In this document: positions 1-12,029 of the stretch, piece after piece
Position numbering within the stretch: the stretch's first letter is position 1
How the letters are laid out: the number at the start of each line of letters is the position of its first letter
Position numbers and translations under genes: made by a program
Notes under the pieces: generated by a model
Seen by the model: only the letters and a program-made list of their open reading frames with translations
Told to the model about the DNA's origin: nothing
The model's database searches: none
Assembly: GCF_051014685.1 (NCBI RefSeq)
Contig: NC_135055.1
Coordinates: 5,816,001 to 5,880,000 of the forward strand
DNA length: 64,000 nucleotides
Reading direction: 5' to 3'
From: Ptiloglossa arizonensis
Taxonomy: Eukaryota > Arthropoda > Insecta > Hymenoptera > Colletidae

Positions 1-900
1 TAGGCGGAGCTTCTACGCTCCGCCCTATTTATGAGATCAAAATGTTATTTTGCATGTATATGATATGAGCTATCCTAAACATCTGTATCTCCAAACGTAG
101 ATATGGTATTAAATATTATTAAAATTTTCAATAAGACTTCAAGACGGAGATTGAACGAATTGTTTCTAGTAGGCGGAGCTTCTACGCTCCTTCCTAATTA
201 TGACCACGAAACAATATTCTGTTCATATATGATATAAGCTATCCTGAACATGTGAATCTCCCAACGTAGATATGATATCAAATATTATTAAAATTTTCAA
301 TAAGATTTAGAGACGAGAATTGAGCGAACTGTCCCAAGTAGGCGGAGTTTCTACGCTCCTCCCTAATTATGACCACGAAACATTATTCTGTTCATATATG
401 ATATAAGCTATCCTGAACATGTGAATCTCTCAACGTAGATATGATATCAAACATTATTAAAATTTTCAATAAGATTTAGAGATGAGAATTGAGCGAACGA
501 TCCAAAGTAGGCGGAGTTTCTCCGCTCCTCCCTAATTATGACCACGAAACATTATTCTGTTCATATATGATATAAGCTATTCTGGTCATGTGAATCTCCC
601 AACGTAGATCGGATCAAGTATTATTAAAATTTTTCTGTGAAAGAAATTTTCAATACAGTGTATAAATGGTAAATTGAATGACTTAATCTGAGTAGGCGGG
701 GCTTGTACGCCCCGCGCTATGACTCCAGAATGTTACTTTACATTTACATAATATAGACTAATCTAATCGTCAGACATGGACTGAGTACAATTTTCTTGTA
801 AAATTGATTCTCACTACGATGTATACACTGGAGCTCCAGTGACCTGTCAGTAGGCGGTGATTTTCCGAGCTGCCCTATTCTTCAGAATATCTGACGTAAC
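1..900. repeat. 169-bp satellite array carrying a GC-rich hairpin
   Basis: Six units begin with a TAGGCGG motif at 1, 170, 339, 508, 693 and 851, giving spacings of 169, 169, 169, 185 and 158 bp. The first four units are alike over most of their length; units 5 and 6 are strongly diverged and look like the decaying edge. The array continues past the left edge of the window. Each unit opens with an inverted repeat: in unit 1, GGCGGAGC and GCTCCGCC flank a 6-nt loop. The rest of each unit is AT-rich. No ORF or ribozyme core was seen. It is probably a local satellite or a tandemly amplified mobile-element end. Confidence 0.9.
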
Positions 901-2219
901 CTCTGGGGTCAAATGAAATCTACAGTGTCATCTATGGAAGTATGCAGATTCTGTAAAAGAAGAGCAAGGTTAAAAATATATAGTAGTAATCGACGTTGTA
1001 TTATTAAGCAACTAGTATTCTCCCGTTACAGTCATGTTTCCTAAGCTATTAAACCGTACATGATCCAGAAGGCGCCAAACTTGCTAATACAACCCTCAAT
1101 TCACATTGAGAGAAATCTTATCCCCGGACCGATGTGACTGGGGAGCAATTCACACCGAATACAATTTGCACTGACTATAATCTATAGTTATAATCACTTC
1201 GGAATTACCAGTATCAATCGCACACCATCACACACTTCCACAGAGGCTACTAAGTCACTGAGATGCGTAGTTTGTTCAAACTGTTTCGGTTTGAGAAACA
1301 CTGTGTCTGTTCATTGGGAGGCTACGCGACGTACGCAACGGTGTCCTTGAACGGCCAGTTGATTTCGCTTCGCCTCTTTCGGGCGAAGAATTTGTCGGGC
1401 GTAACAGAATTCAAGGAATTTTGAACTAGGGTCGGCCGAAGCGGGCAATCGATATTGCAAAAGGAACGACGAGTAAAGAGAACAGCGTCGAATCGACGCG
1501 ATACTTTTTTCACTCGGTTCACGTGAATTTCTTCGAATTTCTCGTGTCGAATTTCCAAATATCCATCGGTAATTGCAATCGGTAGAAATCTCTCGCTTCA
1601 GAATTCGGTTTCTGTTTCGCTCGAACGGTTCAAGCTGCGGTCTCGAACGATTTCCAGCCACCACACGCAACGAAACACACGCGCGTGTACACGCTAGGTG
1701 TCGTTGTGTGTGTTCCGCGTCGGCTCGTTGAAGTGGAAGAGTATCCACTGCCGGTGAGCTACAGCACTCGATAGCGTGGAAGGAGTTGGGGTGTCCGGAA
1801 GTAGGGTGAGGAAGACTGAAGGCAACAACGAGTCTCTATTATTGTGATTAAAAAAGAGAGAAGGAAAGCGAGGAGGCACGATTTTCGCGGCGAAATAATT
1901 AGCGCGAGCTCGGGGAGCGGCGCTGAATGCGACGATATCGTCAACGAGAGTTCCTGGGAGAGAAGGACGCGGGTTTTTCCGCGGCCAATCCATTTCGGTG
2001 GAGCATTTCGTTTTCTACATCGGTTGAACAAAAGAAATAATAATAATAATGATAATAATAACAACACAGAAGCGCCTTTTATCGCGTGTACATGTGGAGA
2101 GGCACGGCTGAAACCGAGAATGTTCGTGATTGTGTGAATGGGCGAAGCGCAGTTAAAGAGCTATTTCCAACACCTAACCTCATTATCAAGCCCAACCTTA
2201 ACAGTACTTTCGCGTCAAC
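901..2219. other. Unique sequence with a CpG-rich island; no supported gene
   Basis: From about 1300 to 2140 the sequence is richer in CG dinucleotides than its surroundings, and a short AAT-type microsatellite lies at 2036-2062. Frames up to 145 codons exist on both strands, but none shows a recognisable domain or convincing splice signals. The island could be a promoter or 5' untranslated region, since insect first exons are often CpG-rich, but no TATA box, initiator or donor site settles it. The flanks at 901-1300 and 2140-2219 show nothing. Confidence 0.4.
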
Positions 2220-2810
2220 GTGAACCGAACCTCGATATTAAATACCCAAGGCAGACCTAACTTTAAAATTAATTTAATATGAACACGAGTCTCAATATTA
2301 ATTTAACCTCAATGTAAAGCGAACCTCGATATTAAATACCCAACGCAGACCTAACTTTAAAATTAATTCAATATGAACACGAGTCTCAATATTAATTTAA
2401 CCTCAATGTAAAGCGAACCTCGATATTAAATACCTGATACAGGCCTAACTTTAGAATTAATTCGAGTCTCAATATTAATTTAACCTCAATATAAAGCGAA
2501 CCTCGATATTAAATACCTGATACAGACCTAACTTTAGAATTAATTCGAGTCTCAATGTGAACCGAGTCTCAATATTAATTTAACCTCAATGTAAAGCGAA
2601 CCTCGATATTAAATACCCAACGTAGACCTAACTTTAAAATTAATTCGAGTCTCAATGTGAACCGAGTCTGAATATTAATTTAACCTCAATGTAAAGCGAA
2701 CCTCGATATTAAATACCTAACGTAGACCTAACTTTAAAATTAATTCGAGTCTCAATGTGAACCGAGTCTCAATATTGATCTAACCTTAACATATCTGCAT
2801 CTCGATGTTA
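2220..2810. repeat. Tandem array, 94-100-bp units
   Basis: A block beginning AACCTCGATATTAAATAC recurs at 2228, 2322, 2416, 2499, 2599 and 2699, with spacings of 94, 94, 83, 100 and 100 bp. Inside the units the phrase GAGTCTCAATATTAATTTAA also recurs, so there is shorter internal repetition. The right end decays into a region of CTCAAT-rich sequence up to about 2930. No coding potential is visible. Confidence 0.9.
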
Positions 2811-2873
2811 GTTTAACCTCAACACGAATAAAGCTTCAATAAACTAATTTGAACATGAACCGAACCTTAAAAA

Positions 2874-3335
2874 GAACAAACCTCAATAGTGACACATCTC
2901 AAATCTCAATCCTAACCTCAATCTTAATCCAAGATTTAACGTCAATCTTAATCTCGTGTATCTAAATTAGATTTATCGAATTGCATAATTTCACAAATCA
3001 CGGTAAAAAACCTACGGAAGAAAATATACCGATTTTACGAACAGTAACTTCTCAAAGCAAGGATAAAAATATTCAGGTACCTGTGGTCACACAAACATCA
3101 TGTGGTGAACAAACCTCAATAGTGACACATCTCAAATCTCAATTCTAACCTCAATCTTAATCCAAGATTTAACGTCAATCTTAATCTCGTGTATCTAAAT
3201 TAGATTTATCGAATTGCATAATTTCACAAATCACGGTAAAAAACCTACGGAAGAAAATATTCCGATTTTACGAACAGTAACTTTTCAAAGCAAGGATGAA
3301 AAAATTCAGGTACCTTGGGTGACACAAACATCGAA
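2874..3335. repeat. 233-bp tandem duplication
   Basis: Positions 2874-3106 are repeated almost perfectly from 3107 to about 3333. Both copies start GAACAAACCTCAATAGTGAC and end near ACACAAACATC. Differences are scattered single bases and a small change near the 3' end of each copy. High similarity suggests a recent tandem duplication. The first part of each copy is made of CTCAAT and CTTAATC motifs, like the array just upstream, so it may be an extension of that array. Confidence 0.9.
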
Positions 3336-4270
3336 GAACAGTTAAACTTCTTCCTGTCCAACTTCTTCGAAACGTCAAAAAGTGTTCCTCCGTAGCGAAA
3401 CTTTCACGGAGCAACCACTATAGACGACACGGTCGTCAACGAGTCTGTGTTGGAAGAAGTTCACGACCTTTCAGCCCGATTGATGAATACGTTATATTCT
3501 GCGATGCCATACCGATGCCACTTGAATCAAATTCAAACTTCATGCGTCATTTACGGATCAGAATGAACGTCGATTATCATAAAAGAAAGTAAAAGGATGT
3601 CAAGCACCGAAACAGATTTGTCGTGGGCTAAATCGTTTTACTGGATTCCGCAATCGTGCTTTGAAGCCGTCGCGAGACCACTATAGAATTTACCCGAATG
3701 AAAATACCGCGAGCTAATTAAATTGCTCGTCATCGGTGCATTGGTTTTCTGGCCGTATTATTCCTCCGTTGGCATTCGCGTCACGATGTAACGGAAGGGA
3801 TAGATAGTTCCACGCGGTGGAAACAATATCGTAAAACGATCGAGATCGAGATAAAGGGATAAAAACGCTGAAACTGGTTCAACTGGTTTCCCAAACATCT
3901 GAGAAACGCAAACATAATCATTCGTTCTAGAACAAGGGATAATGTCATGCGAAACAATTGTACAGGGTGCAAGATATCGGATGAAATTTATTTCCATCGA
4001 AAGGTATTCGTTTACCAACTCCTTGTGAGGCCAAACTAACCTCGAAAAAGTAAAACACGTGACCAGTCGACTATAGCAACATAGAAAAGTGTCCTGACAA
4101 ATACACCGATTCGTCGTGAAGCTTCACAGCTCTCACTCCCGGTACTTGAAACATTCCTTTAAATTTTCTTGACAGGTGGATTCAGTCTACGTACAGCTTC
4201 TTCGTCCCTCTGCTACCTTCCGGTTCCCCAGTCATCGTAACGGAAGAAGAGAATAAACCAGTGTACTCAC
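3336..4270. other. Unique sequence, no supported feature
   Basis: Unique AT-moderate DNA. The longest frame is an 86-codon minus-strand frame (3758-4018) without recognisable motifs. If the exon candidate at 4271-4586 is real, this stretch would be its downstream intron. Confidence 0.5.
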
Positions 4271-4586
4271 TTTCAGACCCATGTCCCCTATCGCTAATGC
4301 AAGTCTGCTGAGTTTAGCTCGGTGGTCTGGAACATCCGGATACAAGGATGCGACGAAGTGACGTTCTAATATTTGCGCAGACAACGAACGTTCCAGTACA
4401 CTTTCCGCGAAATACGATATTGTTTGCGAGGTCATCGTTCCCATCGCTAGTTGCACAGTGAAAGGGCCCACGGTGCTAGAGTGCGAGAGCTTGAAAGCGG
4501 ACGTTAAGGCGTGGTGAACGATGTAGCAGAAAGAAGGTACTGCCACGAAAGGGACGGGTTGGTAGTGGATTTTACTTGCTGGATTC
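4271..4586 (-). other. Candidate internal exon, unknown product (minus strand)
   Basis: On the minus strand about 105 codons are open and end exactly at a good 5' splice site, AAA followed by GTGAGT (donor GT at 4270-4269). A 3' splice site, GTAGTCAG then G, lies at 4588-4587 with a modest pyrimidine tract before it. The frame reads like a mixed hydrophobic and polar protein segment, including VPSFCYIVHHALTSAF near the start and a closing LALAIGDMGLK. I do not recognise the family. A second open minus frame, offset from this one, covers roughly 4590-4850, so this could also be a frame-shifted pseudogene or old mobile-element remnant. GC here is near 50%, where such frames arise by chance. No partner exon with a matching phase was found. 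Confidence 0.22.
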
Positions 4587-4959
4587 CTGACTACGATGGC
4601 GGAGGCCCCGTTATTGGTGAACGGACAGAAAAATCAATGAGAGTGGCACCCACTTTCGGTCCGCCGGAGCGAACGTCTCCCCACATTTTCTCGCCGTACG
4701 AAACCGGTGCCCATTCTGCGTACCCCTCCAGCCCCTCAACCAGCACAAGGGTGATGGTTTTACAAGTGGATGGAACGCTGCTTTTTCGACAGACCTCTTT
4801 TCCAGGAAAGTCGACATCGATGAGACTGTTGGTCTTGCGAACGAATCGTTAACCGAAATACTAAGCGCGGTATCCGTTAGCTGAAAAATCGTACGAGCGA
4901 TCTTTCGAAAAACGTTGACGATCCTCGAAACAATTAACGATAGTCATATTGCAAACTTA
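4587..4959. other. GC-moderate stretch with overlapping open frames, no supported gene
   Basis: Both strands carry open frames here: a plus frame at 4511-4852 and a minus frame at about 4590-4850. The minus frame ends in a stop just before the exon candidate at 4271-4586 and is out of frame with it. A short intron joining the two could not be placed with matching phase. No domain is recognised. Confidence 0.3.
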
Positions 4960-7660
4960 ACCAAAGTGGCAAGTTGCTCTTGGAAGACACGGTTCCCTGT
5001 GATCCAAAACTGACGAATCGTTACTGTAGAGGATGCGTTACCATGCCTAACTTAAGGATCGGGTGCAGTGGTTAACAATGTCTCTTGGACTAATGTTCTT
5101 GATGCTGAAGATTGTGTTCTCGAATTAGTTGCTACGAGTATATATTTGTGCACATAGCACACGACAAGTTGCTGCTGGTAGACACAGCTCGCTACGGCCA
5201 AGCTGACGTTACTATCGGGAATGTCTGTTTATATATTATCGTCGATAGCCCAAGGATTGGGTATGGTAGCTGACTATGTATCTTGCATTCGAGAGACTGA
5301 TCTCAGTACTCAACCTAGTTACTATGGATAATGAGCATTTGTGTACAGAGTATACTACAGCAGCTGTATCCAAGCATCGTGTACAGTATTTGTCAGTATG
5401 GATACCGAATGATCGATGAAGTGCACTTTGCTGTCTTAACAGAACCGGTCAGTTAATATCGAAAGATACCTCTTTCTACGAACAAAGCTGTACTCTCAGC
5501 TTTTCTGCTATTAGCACGCTGCTATTAGCAAGGTTTGCTGGAATAGCTGTTTCGAGTACTAAACGCAGGAACCATAAGTTAGGAGAAAGCAATCGATGAA
5601 ATTCATTGTCTGAACCAAAGTGTCAAGTTGCTCTTGGGAAATGTTCGTGTGGTCCTACTGTGTTGTTACCACTGGCCGTATTTACGTATAGAATGTCACT
5701 GTGTCTGGACCAAAGATTGATTACAGCGTCCAGCGATACAGGTATACGCAAAACGATACGTGAAATTCACGTTGCAGCTTCAGCAGAGGTGGCCGGCTAC
5801 CATTTGGAAGATCCAGCCCCGTGTAGCCCGAGACTGTTGCTTTGTTACTACAGCGTGTGTGAATTTATGTACAGAATGTTACTGTGCTTGGACTAAAAGA
5901 TTGATTACAGTGGCCAACGATACAGGTATATGCAAAACGATAGGTGAAATTCACGTCCTCAGCAGAGGTGGCCGGTTACTGTTTGGAAGATCCATCGTTT
6001 CTTTCACCTCCACGGGAATTGAAAAATATCGTGTTTCAAGCCAACGTCGAACACGTTCCGTTTCATAACCCCGCAGAAAGAAGCAACTTATCGACTCCAT
6101 AGATAGGAAGCGGTTGGTTATGAATTACCCGACGTTCTCTTTGTATCGTTTTATCCTCTCACTCCCCACGGACATCACGATTTCGCCATACCATCGTAAA
6201 CTGCCCGGATAAACTGAGCTAACCGAGCGTGGTCTTCGGAAAGAGAATTTCATATTACCCTCTTCAGAGAATTACGTATACAAAGTATGTTGAAATTCTT
6301 GATCAAGACTTCGGATATGAACCACTTGATATCGGTAGCTTCTGCTAAGTCTGGAACAGGAACTTCGGTTATAGCGTTCATATTGTTCGCTACTCTACCC
6401 ATCCTGGACCCACGTACAACAATACATCCTGTACGTAAATAGACGCAATAGTAATAACACGTTCTTGAGGATACAGGCAGGTAGGTCTTTCGAATAGTAG
6501 TTGACTACGTCTGCTAAGGATGCGACATGAATTTCACGTATCGTTTTGCAAATATTGTTGGACATTGTGATCAATTTTTTAGTACCACTAGACAAGTACA
6601 CACACTGGATGGTAGCAATAGAAGAAGCCACTTCTGTTAAGGATTGCATACAGGTCTCATGATTTGCTTCCCTGTAGCTCGTGGTTGTTAAACTTAGCTC
6701 TTGAATTAGTTACTTCTGCAGACATCGCACAGTGTATTAATAGCACAAAGGTTGAAGGTACAGCAGTTTTAATAGAAGGGTCTTTCAATATTAGCTGAGC
6801 ACCTCTGTTAGGATTGCTGTGTGTACTTCATCAATCATTTGGTCTTTATACTGACGTGTACGGCACGCAATGCTTGAGCCAGGTACTCTGGTATACTCCG
6901 AACGTAAATATATACTTTTCATAGCGAGTAAGTTGGGAATGCAGTCTTGGATATCAAGGACATCAATCTCTCAAATGTAGGAGTTCCGTATAGTCACGTA
7001 TCGTATTCAATACTTAAGCTAGGTACAGTAACATATCCTGTACATAAAGAGACACTCTCAATAGTAACAAATCGTCAACCTCGGATCTATAGGAAACTGT
7101 ATCCACTAGTAGCAATTTCCTACGATATACCATGTACACAAATGTGCATTCATAGTGACTAATTGGAGGATACAGTCTTCGACATCGAGGATAATCTCTC
7201 AAAGGCAAACGACATGCATTAGCAGCTACTTTATTCAATCCGTAGATCAGACCCTATACAAAATAAACACTCCCAATAGTTTGCCTAGGACGACGTCAAT
7301 CTCGGTGCCACAGGGAACTGCATTTCTAAGTAGCAAGTTGCCACCTATCTTAATCTTGTCCCGTGAATGTCATCAATTACTCTCTCTTAACTAATGGATA
7401 TTGCGCTCAGTTCTTGAATCAACTATTTCAGCGGGGAATCAAAGCCGAGGACGCAATCGCTTCCACAGAGAGGTGAATCTTCTATTACGAACACGCTACT
7501 ACCTCTCTCTCTCTCTCTAGCTCTCTCAAGACTGCAGCATGAATTCCTTCAGTCGTTTTGTATCTATATTGACGGCTAGTGTACCCCCAATCCTCCAGCC
7601 AGATACTCCGGCACACCTTGTGCAGGGAAGCGCATAGTGCCAGCGAAGTTCAGAGTGCAA
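4960..7660. repeat. Degenerate ~190-bp repeat family, both orientations
   Basis: Related blocks recur throughout. CAAGTTGCTCTTGG-like motifs appear at about 4970, 5166 and 5622. A block containing GCAAAACGATACGTGAAATT appears on plus at about 5750 and, slightly changed, near 5934. The same block appears on the minus strand at about 6530-6560. The array therefore contains an inversion between about 6000 and 6400. Copies are strongly diverged, so this is an old array. A CT microsatellite lies at 7504-7519. Short open frames inside it are by-products of the repeat. Confidence 0.7.
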
Positions 7661-8104
7661 TCTCTAACCGCAAGAAGGCGAATCTTCCAATACCAGATGA
7701 CCGTCCCCCGCTAAGACTCCAACGTGAATTCGGTTGGGGCCGTGAGACCGCAGAGCATCTCGGACTTGGACCCTGTATAGTTGCTGGTTGCTAACCGTTG
7801 GAAACCACTGTCGGGCGCGCGTTGCTCGTAAACAGTCAGTTGTTCCGCCGGATATGGCCCGCAGCGAGCAAGTCGACACTGGACATTAATATCCCATTTG
7901 GAGTTGAGAGTTCTGCGGTTGTTGCAAACGAAGCGTCGTTGCGGTTCTCCCGATACATCGACAGAGCGGCACTTAGCGCCCTCGGTATCATGCAATGGCC
8001 GCTCCTTTATACTTCTGGAACGCGGTTGTCACTGAATTTAAGGCCATCGAGTGTCGAACCTGAGAGAAAAATTCAGATGAATAATAACGAATAACGGCAG
8101 CTGC
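7661..8104. other. Unique GC-moderate stretch, no supported feature
   Basis: Overlapping frames of 71 to 98 codons occur on both strands (for example 7798-8094 plus and 7711-7995 minus), none with a recognisable domain or splice signals. It separates two repeat arrays and may itself be a diverged part of the left one. Confidence 0.4.
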
Positions 8105-8970
8105 CTGAACCAGATGAACAAGCTTCTACAAGTTGAAACAACAAGCACTGTTCTATCAAAGGCACATGACAAATCTACGAAGTCTCCAACGTGATCAACA
8201 ATCAACCGACACAGGGTACACACGTCTACAGAAGTTGAAGCAACTGATCTATCAAGGGCATATAACACTTTCTGTAGATCTCATCTAATGACAACAATAC
8301 TGTTCCATCAAGTACATATGATACATCAACGAAGACTCAAACGTGATTAACAATCAAACGAATAGGGTACACACGTCTATAGAAGCTAAAGCAAGTGATC
8401 TATGAAGGACATGTAACACTTTCTATAGGTCTCATCTGATGACAACAAGAACTCTTCCATCAAGTACATATGATAAATCAACGAAGACTCAAACGTGATT
8501 AACAATCAAACGAATAGGGTACATACGTCTATAGAAGCTAAAGCAACTGATCTATGAAGGACATATAACACTTTCTATAGGTCTCATCTGATGACAACAA
8601 GAACTCTTCCATCAAGTACATATGATAAATCAACGAAGATTCAAACGTGATTAACAGTCAAACGAATAGGGTCTCATCTGATGATAACAACACCGTTCCA
8701 TCAAGTACATATGATAAATCAACGAAGACTCAAACGTGCTTAACAATTAAACGAATAGGGTACACATGTCTATAGAAGCTAAAGCAACTGATCTATGAAG
8801 GACATATAACACTTTCTATAGGTCTCATCTGATGGCAACAAGAACTCTTCCATCAAGTACATATGATAAATCAACGAAGACTCAAACGTGCTTAACAATC
8901 AAACGAATAGGGTACACACGTCTATAGAAGTTAAAGCAACTGATCTATGGAGAGTATACGATACTTTCTT
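8105..8970. repeat. 152-bp tandem array
   Basis: A GTCTATAGAAGCTAAAGCAA-type block recurs at about 8223, 8374, 8527, 8767 and 8919. Spacing is 151-153 bp, except one gap of 240 bp that is a full unit plus an 87-bp unit with an internal deletion (near 8670). The first copy, near 8122, is diverged. The central units differ by only a few bases. No coding frame survives across units. Confidence 0.92.
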
Positions 8971-10650
8971 TAAATGACACCCGATGTCCTGAAATTAGCA
9001 TATACACCCATTGTAGGGCCAAATGTTAAATATCCGTACTCTCTCGTACAATATGAGCAATCTCGACAACTTGTCCAGGATTGTACTCCAAAGGCAGTAA
9101 GCGAACAACCAATCTCAGGACGTCTCCATACACGTAGCTACTTATGTATTCTGAAACCTACCACTGGTAACGCAGATTATAAAATTGCACCACTGGCGGA
9201 GTTTAAAACAATCCGCTTCGCGGTTCGCCGAAGCGTGGAACAGAATTTCCTTCCGACGCGCCGAATTTTGTGGAACACCGAGAACCGTGAAGAGGGTTTT
9301 CATGGATTTCGTGCGGGAACTCGAAATATCGGGGGGGAAGATCATAATCCAGCGAGAGTGGGCCGAGCTTAAGGAGCCGGGACGAACGTATATCGGGCGT
9401 TTCGAACAATAACCCCTTCGATGTAATTGCTGTAATCGCCACGAAGATTTATCGTCTGCAATCTCGCGCGTTTCGCTCGACTCGTGTATGAAAAAAGGGA
9501 GCTGGAGGAGGGTTGGAAACGACCAATTTCCACGGGCGGTCGATAGGATTGAAATGAAACTGATCTCCAAAGATTGATACTCGGGATTCGCGATGAGTGT
9601 CCCTCTCTTTCTCCCTCTTCCTCTCTCTCTGTCTCTCTTTGCGAAACGATCGTAGTTCGACGAATCGAAGCGAGATGGGAATTCATTGTTGCATCTCGAG
9701 ACTTTCGGATGGTGAAGAGGAGAGGGGCACATACTACGGAGTCTCATTTGTTCGAAGAAATCCTTGCGGGTGAAGGTTCGCCCGCAGCCAGCGGGAGCCT
9801 CTTATTCGATTGAGTACTTACCGCGGTCGATGTCGAGGCTCGATGCGGTAAGTAGTTGGACTAACAAGTGTGGAACAAGTAACTGGCGAAGAGGCTCGAT
9901 GGAGGCTTCTGCTATTTGCCGGAACCGCGGATATGGGGCCAGGAATCGGTGTCTCTCGTTAATTTGCAGTCTCGACGAGGTGAAACTCGACGCGGAGCAA
10001 GCCTAATTGAATTGCTGGCCGCCAGACGGTTACAAGCTCGAGAAGAACTTAGGTGTATCCGCGAACTCCGCGCGAAAGGACAATTAAACCTTCCAGCACG
10101 GTACGGATTTAATTGGGATCGGTGATATAATAACCGAGTGGTAATGCCTTAAGAATGAAGCTAAATTTCGTAAATTAGCTACCCGACAAAGGGACTGCAA
10201 CAACAATGCAATTGGGCGTCGGGAGTCAATAGGAGATTCTAGCCTTTGAGGGGCATATGTAAATGCAGCTCGTGGTAGGTTGTCTGGGGATCATGAAACA
10301 TTCGGTAGGATCTTCTCAATGAGGATACGAGCCCTGCGAGATTGCTTTGGGATTTCTGAACGCTTGTACGAGTTCTTGGATCGTTCTGATTAGTGTACAG
10401 TGCGGTGTTAATTGAAATTTCGTAAACAAAATAGACGAGGCTGCCTGCGCGGGAGAGACCAAAAGACCGTGTTTGGAAATAATAGTTCGTTGGCTGTATA
10501 ACGGAATATACAGCATGAGGAATAATAATTAAGAAGTAATTTGAGATTGGGACACCTTGCCTCTTGTGCATTCGTCTGGATTTTTTTTTTACTCGTCTAC
10601 ATTCGTGTATCTGTATTAACGATAAAAAAAACATCGTTATGTACCTAATA
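8971..10650. other. Unique sequence with CpG-rich islands, no supported gene
   Basis: CG-rich stretches lie at about 9190-9420 and 9640-10090. The longest frame is a 201-codon minus frame at 9142-9747 which is arginine- and serine-rich and runs across low-complexity CT sequence at about 9600-9645. It has no recognisable domain and is best read as chance. An untranslated exon or regulatory island is possible. Confidence 0.4.
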
Positions 10651-10781
10651 CTAGGTTGTTCGTCAAGTTTCGTCGTTCGATAAATACTGTTCAACTTATC
10701 GAACATACTACATTGAACAGTACTGTTTTATGTACTGTTAACTTATTGTTAACTTATATGTAAACTTATTGAACAACCTGT
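10651..10781. mobile_element. Mariner-type MITE, 131 bp, TA target duplication
   Basis: The left end reads CTAGGTTGTTCGTCAAGTTT and the right end, read on the minus strand, ACAGGTTGTTCAATAAGTTT. These are terminal inverted repeats matching at most positions. TA dinucleotides flank both ends (10649-10650 and 10782-10783), as expected for Tc1/mariner insertions. AGGTTGTTC with an AAGTTT follow-on is a familiar mariner-type terminus. The 131-bp body has no transposase and includes further TTATCGAAC and TTGAACA segments. It is a non-autonomous relic. Confidence 0.75.
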
Positions 10782-12029
10782 TATGACAATTCTCACATTA
10801 TTATTGAAGGTCTTCGTTACGTAGAAGTATTATAAATGGATATTCACGTGTAATGATAAAAATGGCATTCTGTATTACATAATGATATTCACCTCGTAAA
10901 CGAATTGATTTATAAATAAACCGTCCGAGGTTCTCCAATTGAAAGAATTGAGAAAATGAACTTTTACGTTAACACATCACCGTGTTGTACAGCACGGCGG
11001 AATATTCTGTAAACGTAATAATAATAAAGAAGTAATTTGAGGTTAGATATTCGTAACAGCCATTTCATCCGCACTTTACCTCCTTATTACCATATCCAAA
11101 GATAAACCATAACCGAAGTACGTAAGCGCATAAGATACGGTAGCTGGTGAAAATCCCGCCGTGAAACCTAACCCCACTTTTCTCCCAGAGAGCGTTGCGC
11201 AACGAGCGAGAACAAAGTAATCCGTGCAACATGATGAGCTGGAAACTCTCGGAGAGCATTCTCGTTCTCCGTTGAAGCTCGAACGACGCGGAACGGGGCA
11301 CGTTCGAGTTCACAAATTGTTTATAACAGCGGCGACGCGAGTGCACGATTGCAGTTATCCACCAGGGAACCAGGTTACGCTCGTGACTGGTCGTCCAATA
11401 ATTAATCCTGTGCCTCGTAGCTTCGTTCTACGAATTATCGCTATCACGCGCGATCCTAAGTCGAAACAGGACCACGCTCGATCGGTTCGAATTTTTTCAA
11501 CTCGTCTTCTTCACCTTTCAACCGAAATCCCCGCCGGTTATCGTCCGCGGTAGCGTTGAAACAATTCTTGTAGGGGAGCACGATAAAGCATCACCAACTC
11601 GCGCTGCCCCCGGCGCGGCATCGTTATCTTCGCAGCTCGTAACGGGCGGACGATTTAATATTCGCCCGTTCTGCGAGTACATGGTGCACCGCGGCATCTA
11701 CGTGATTTTACGAGGAGAATAGGTGGGTGCGGAGTAGAGCGAGGATAACAGCAGGAACGCGGAGAGAAGGAGGAAGAGCAGAAAGGGAGGTAGGAAAAGT
11801 ACGGGCGCCGGTGAGAAGTGGTTCTGGAGCGGATCGTGGGCGTGGGTGCTGGGTAAAACGTGTTCGCGAGAGGGTGCAGAGCGAATCGAGCAAATGTTTG
11901 GCTGCGGCGTGATTGCATACTGAGAAGCGTAAGAGAAGTCAGAGTGCAGACTGAGGGTGTTGGACTGTCTGGAACTCCGGGAAATTAGAGTCGGGAGAGG
12001 GGTGGGGGGATTTTAAAAACCTGGGAAGA
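10782..12029. other. Unique sequence, CpG-rich around 11080-11920, no supported gene
   Basis: The left third is AT-rich. From about 11150 the DNA becomes GC- and CpG-rich, with frames of 61-109 codons on both strands, none recognisable. The region 11700-11930 is purine-rich on the plus strand. An untranslated exon or regulatory element cannot be excluded. Confidence 0.4.

Noticed and set aside
8281..8840. CTGATGA in each unit of the 152-bp array as a possible hammerhead core
   Set aside because: No GAAA at the right place and no stems I-III can be formed round it.
9142..9747. 201-codon minus-strand frame
   Set aside because: Arginine- and serine-rich, crosses a CT low-complexity run, no domain, no splice signals; expected by chance in a GC-rich island.
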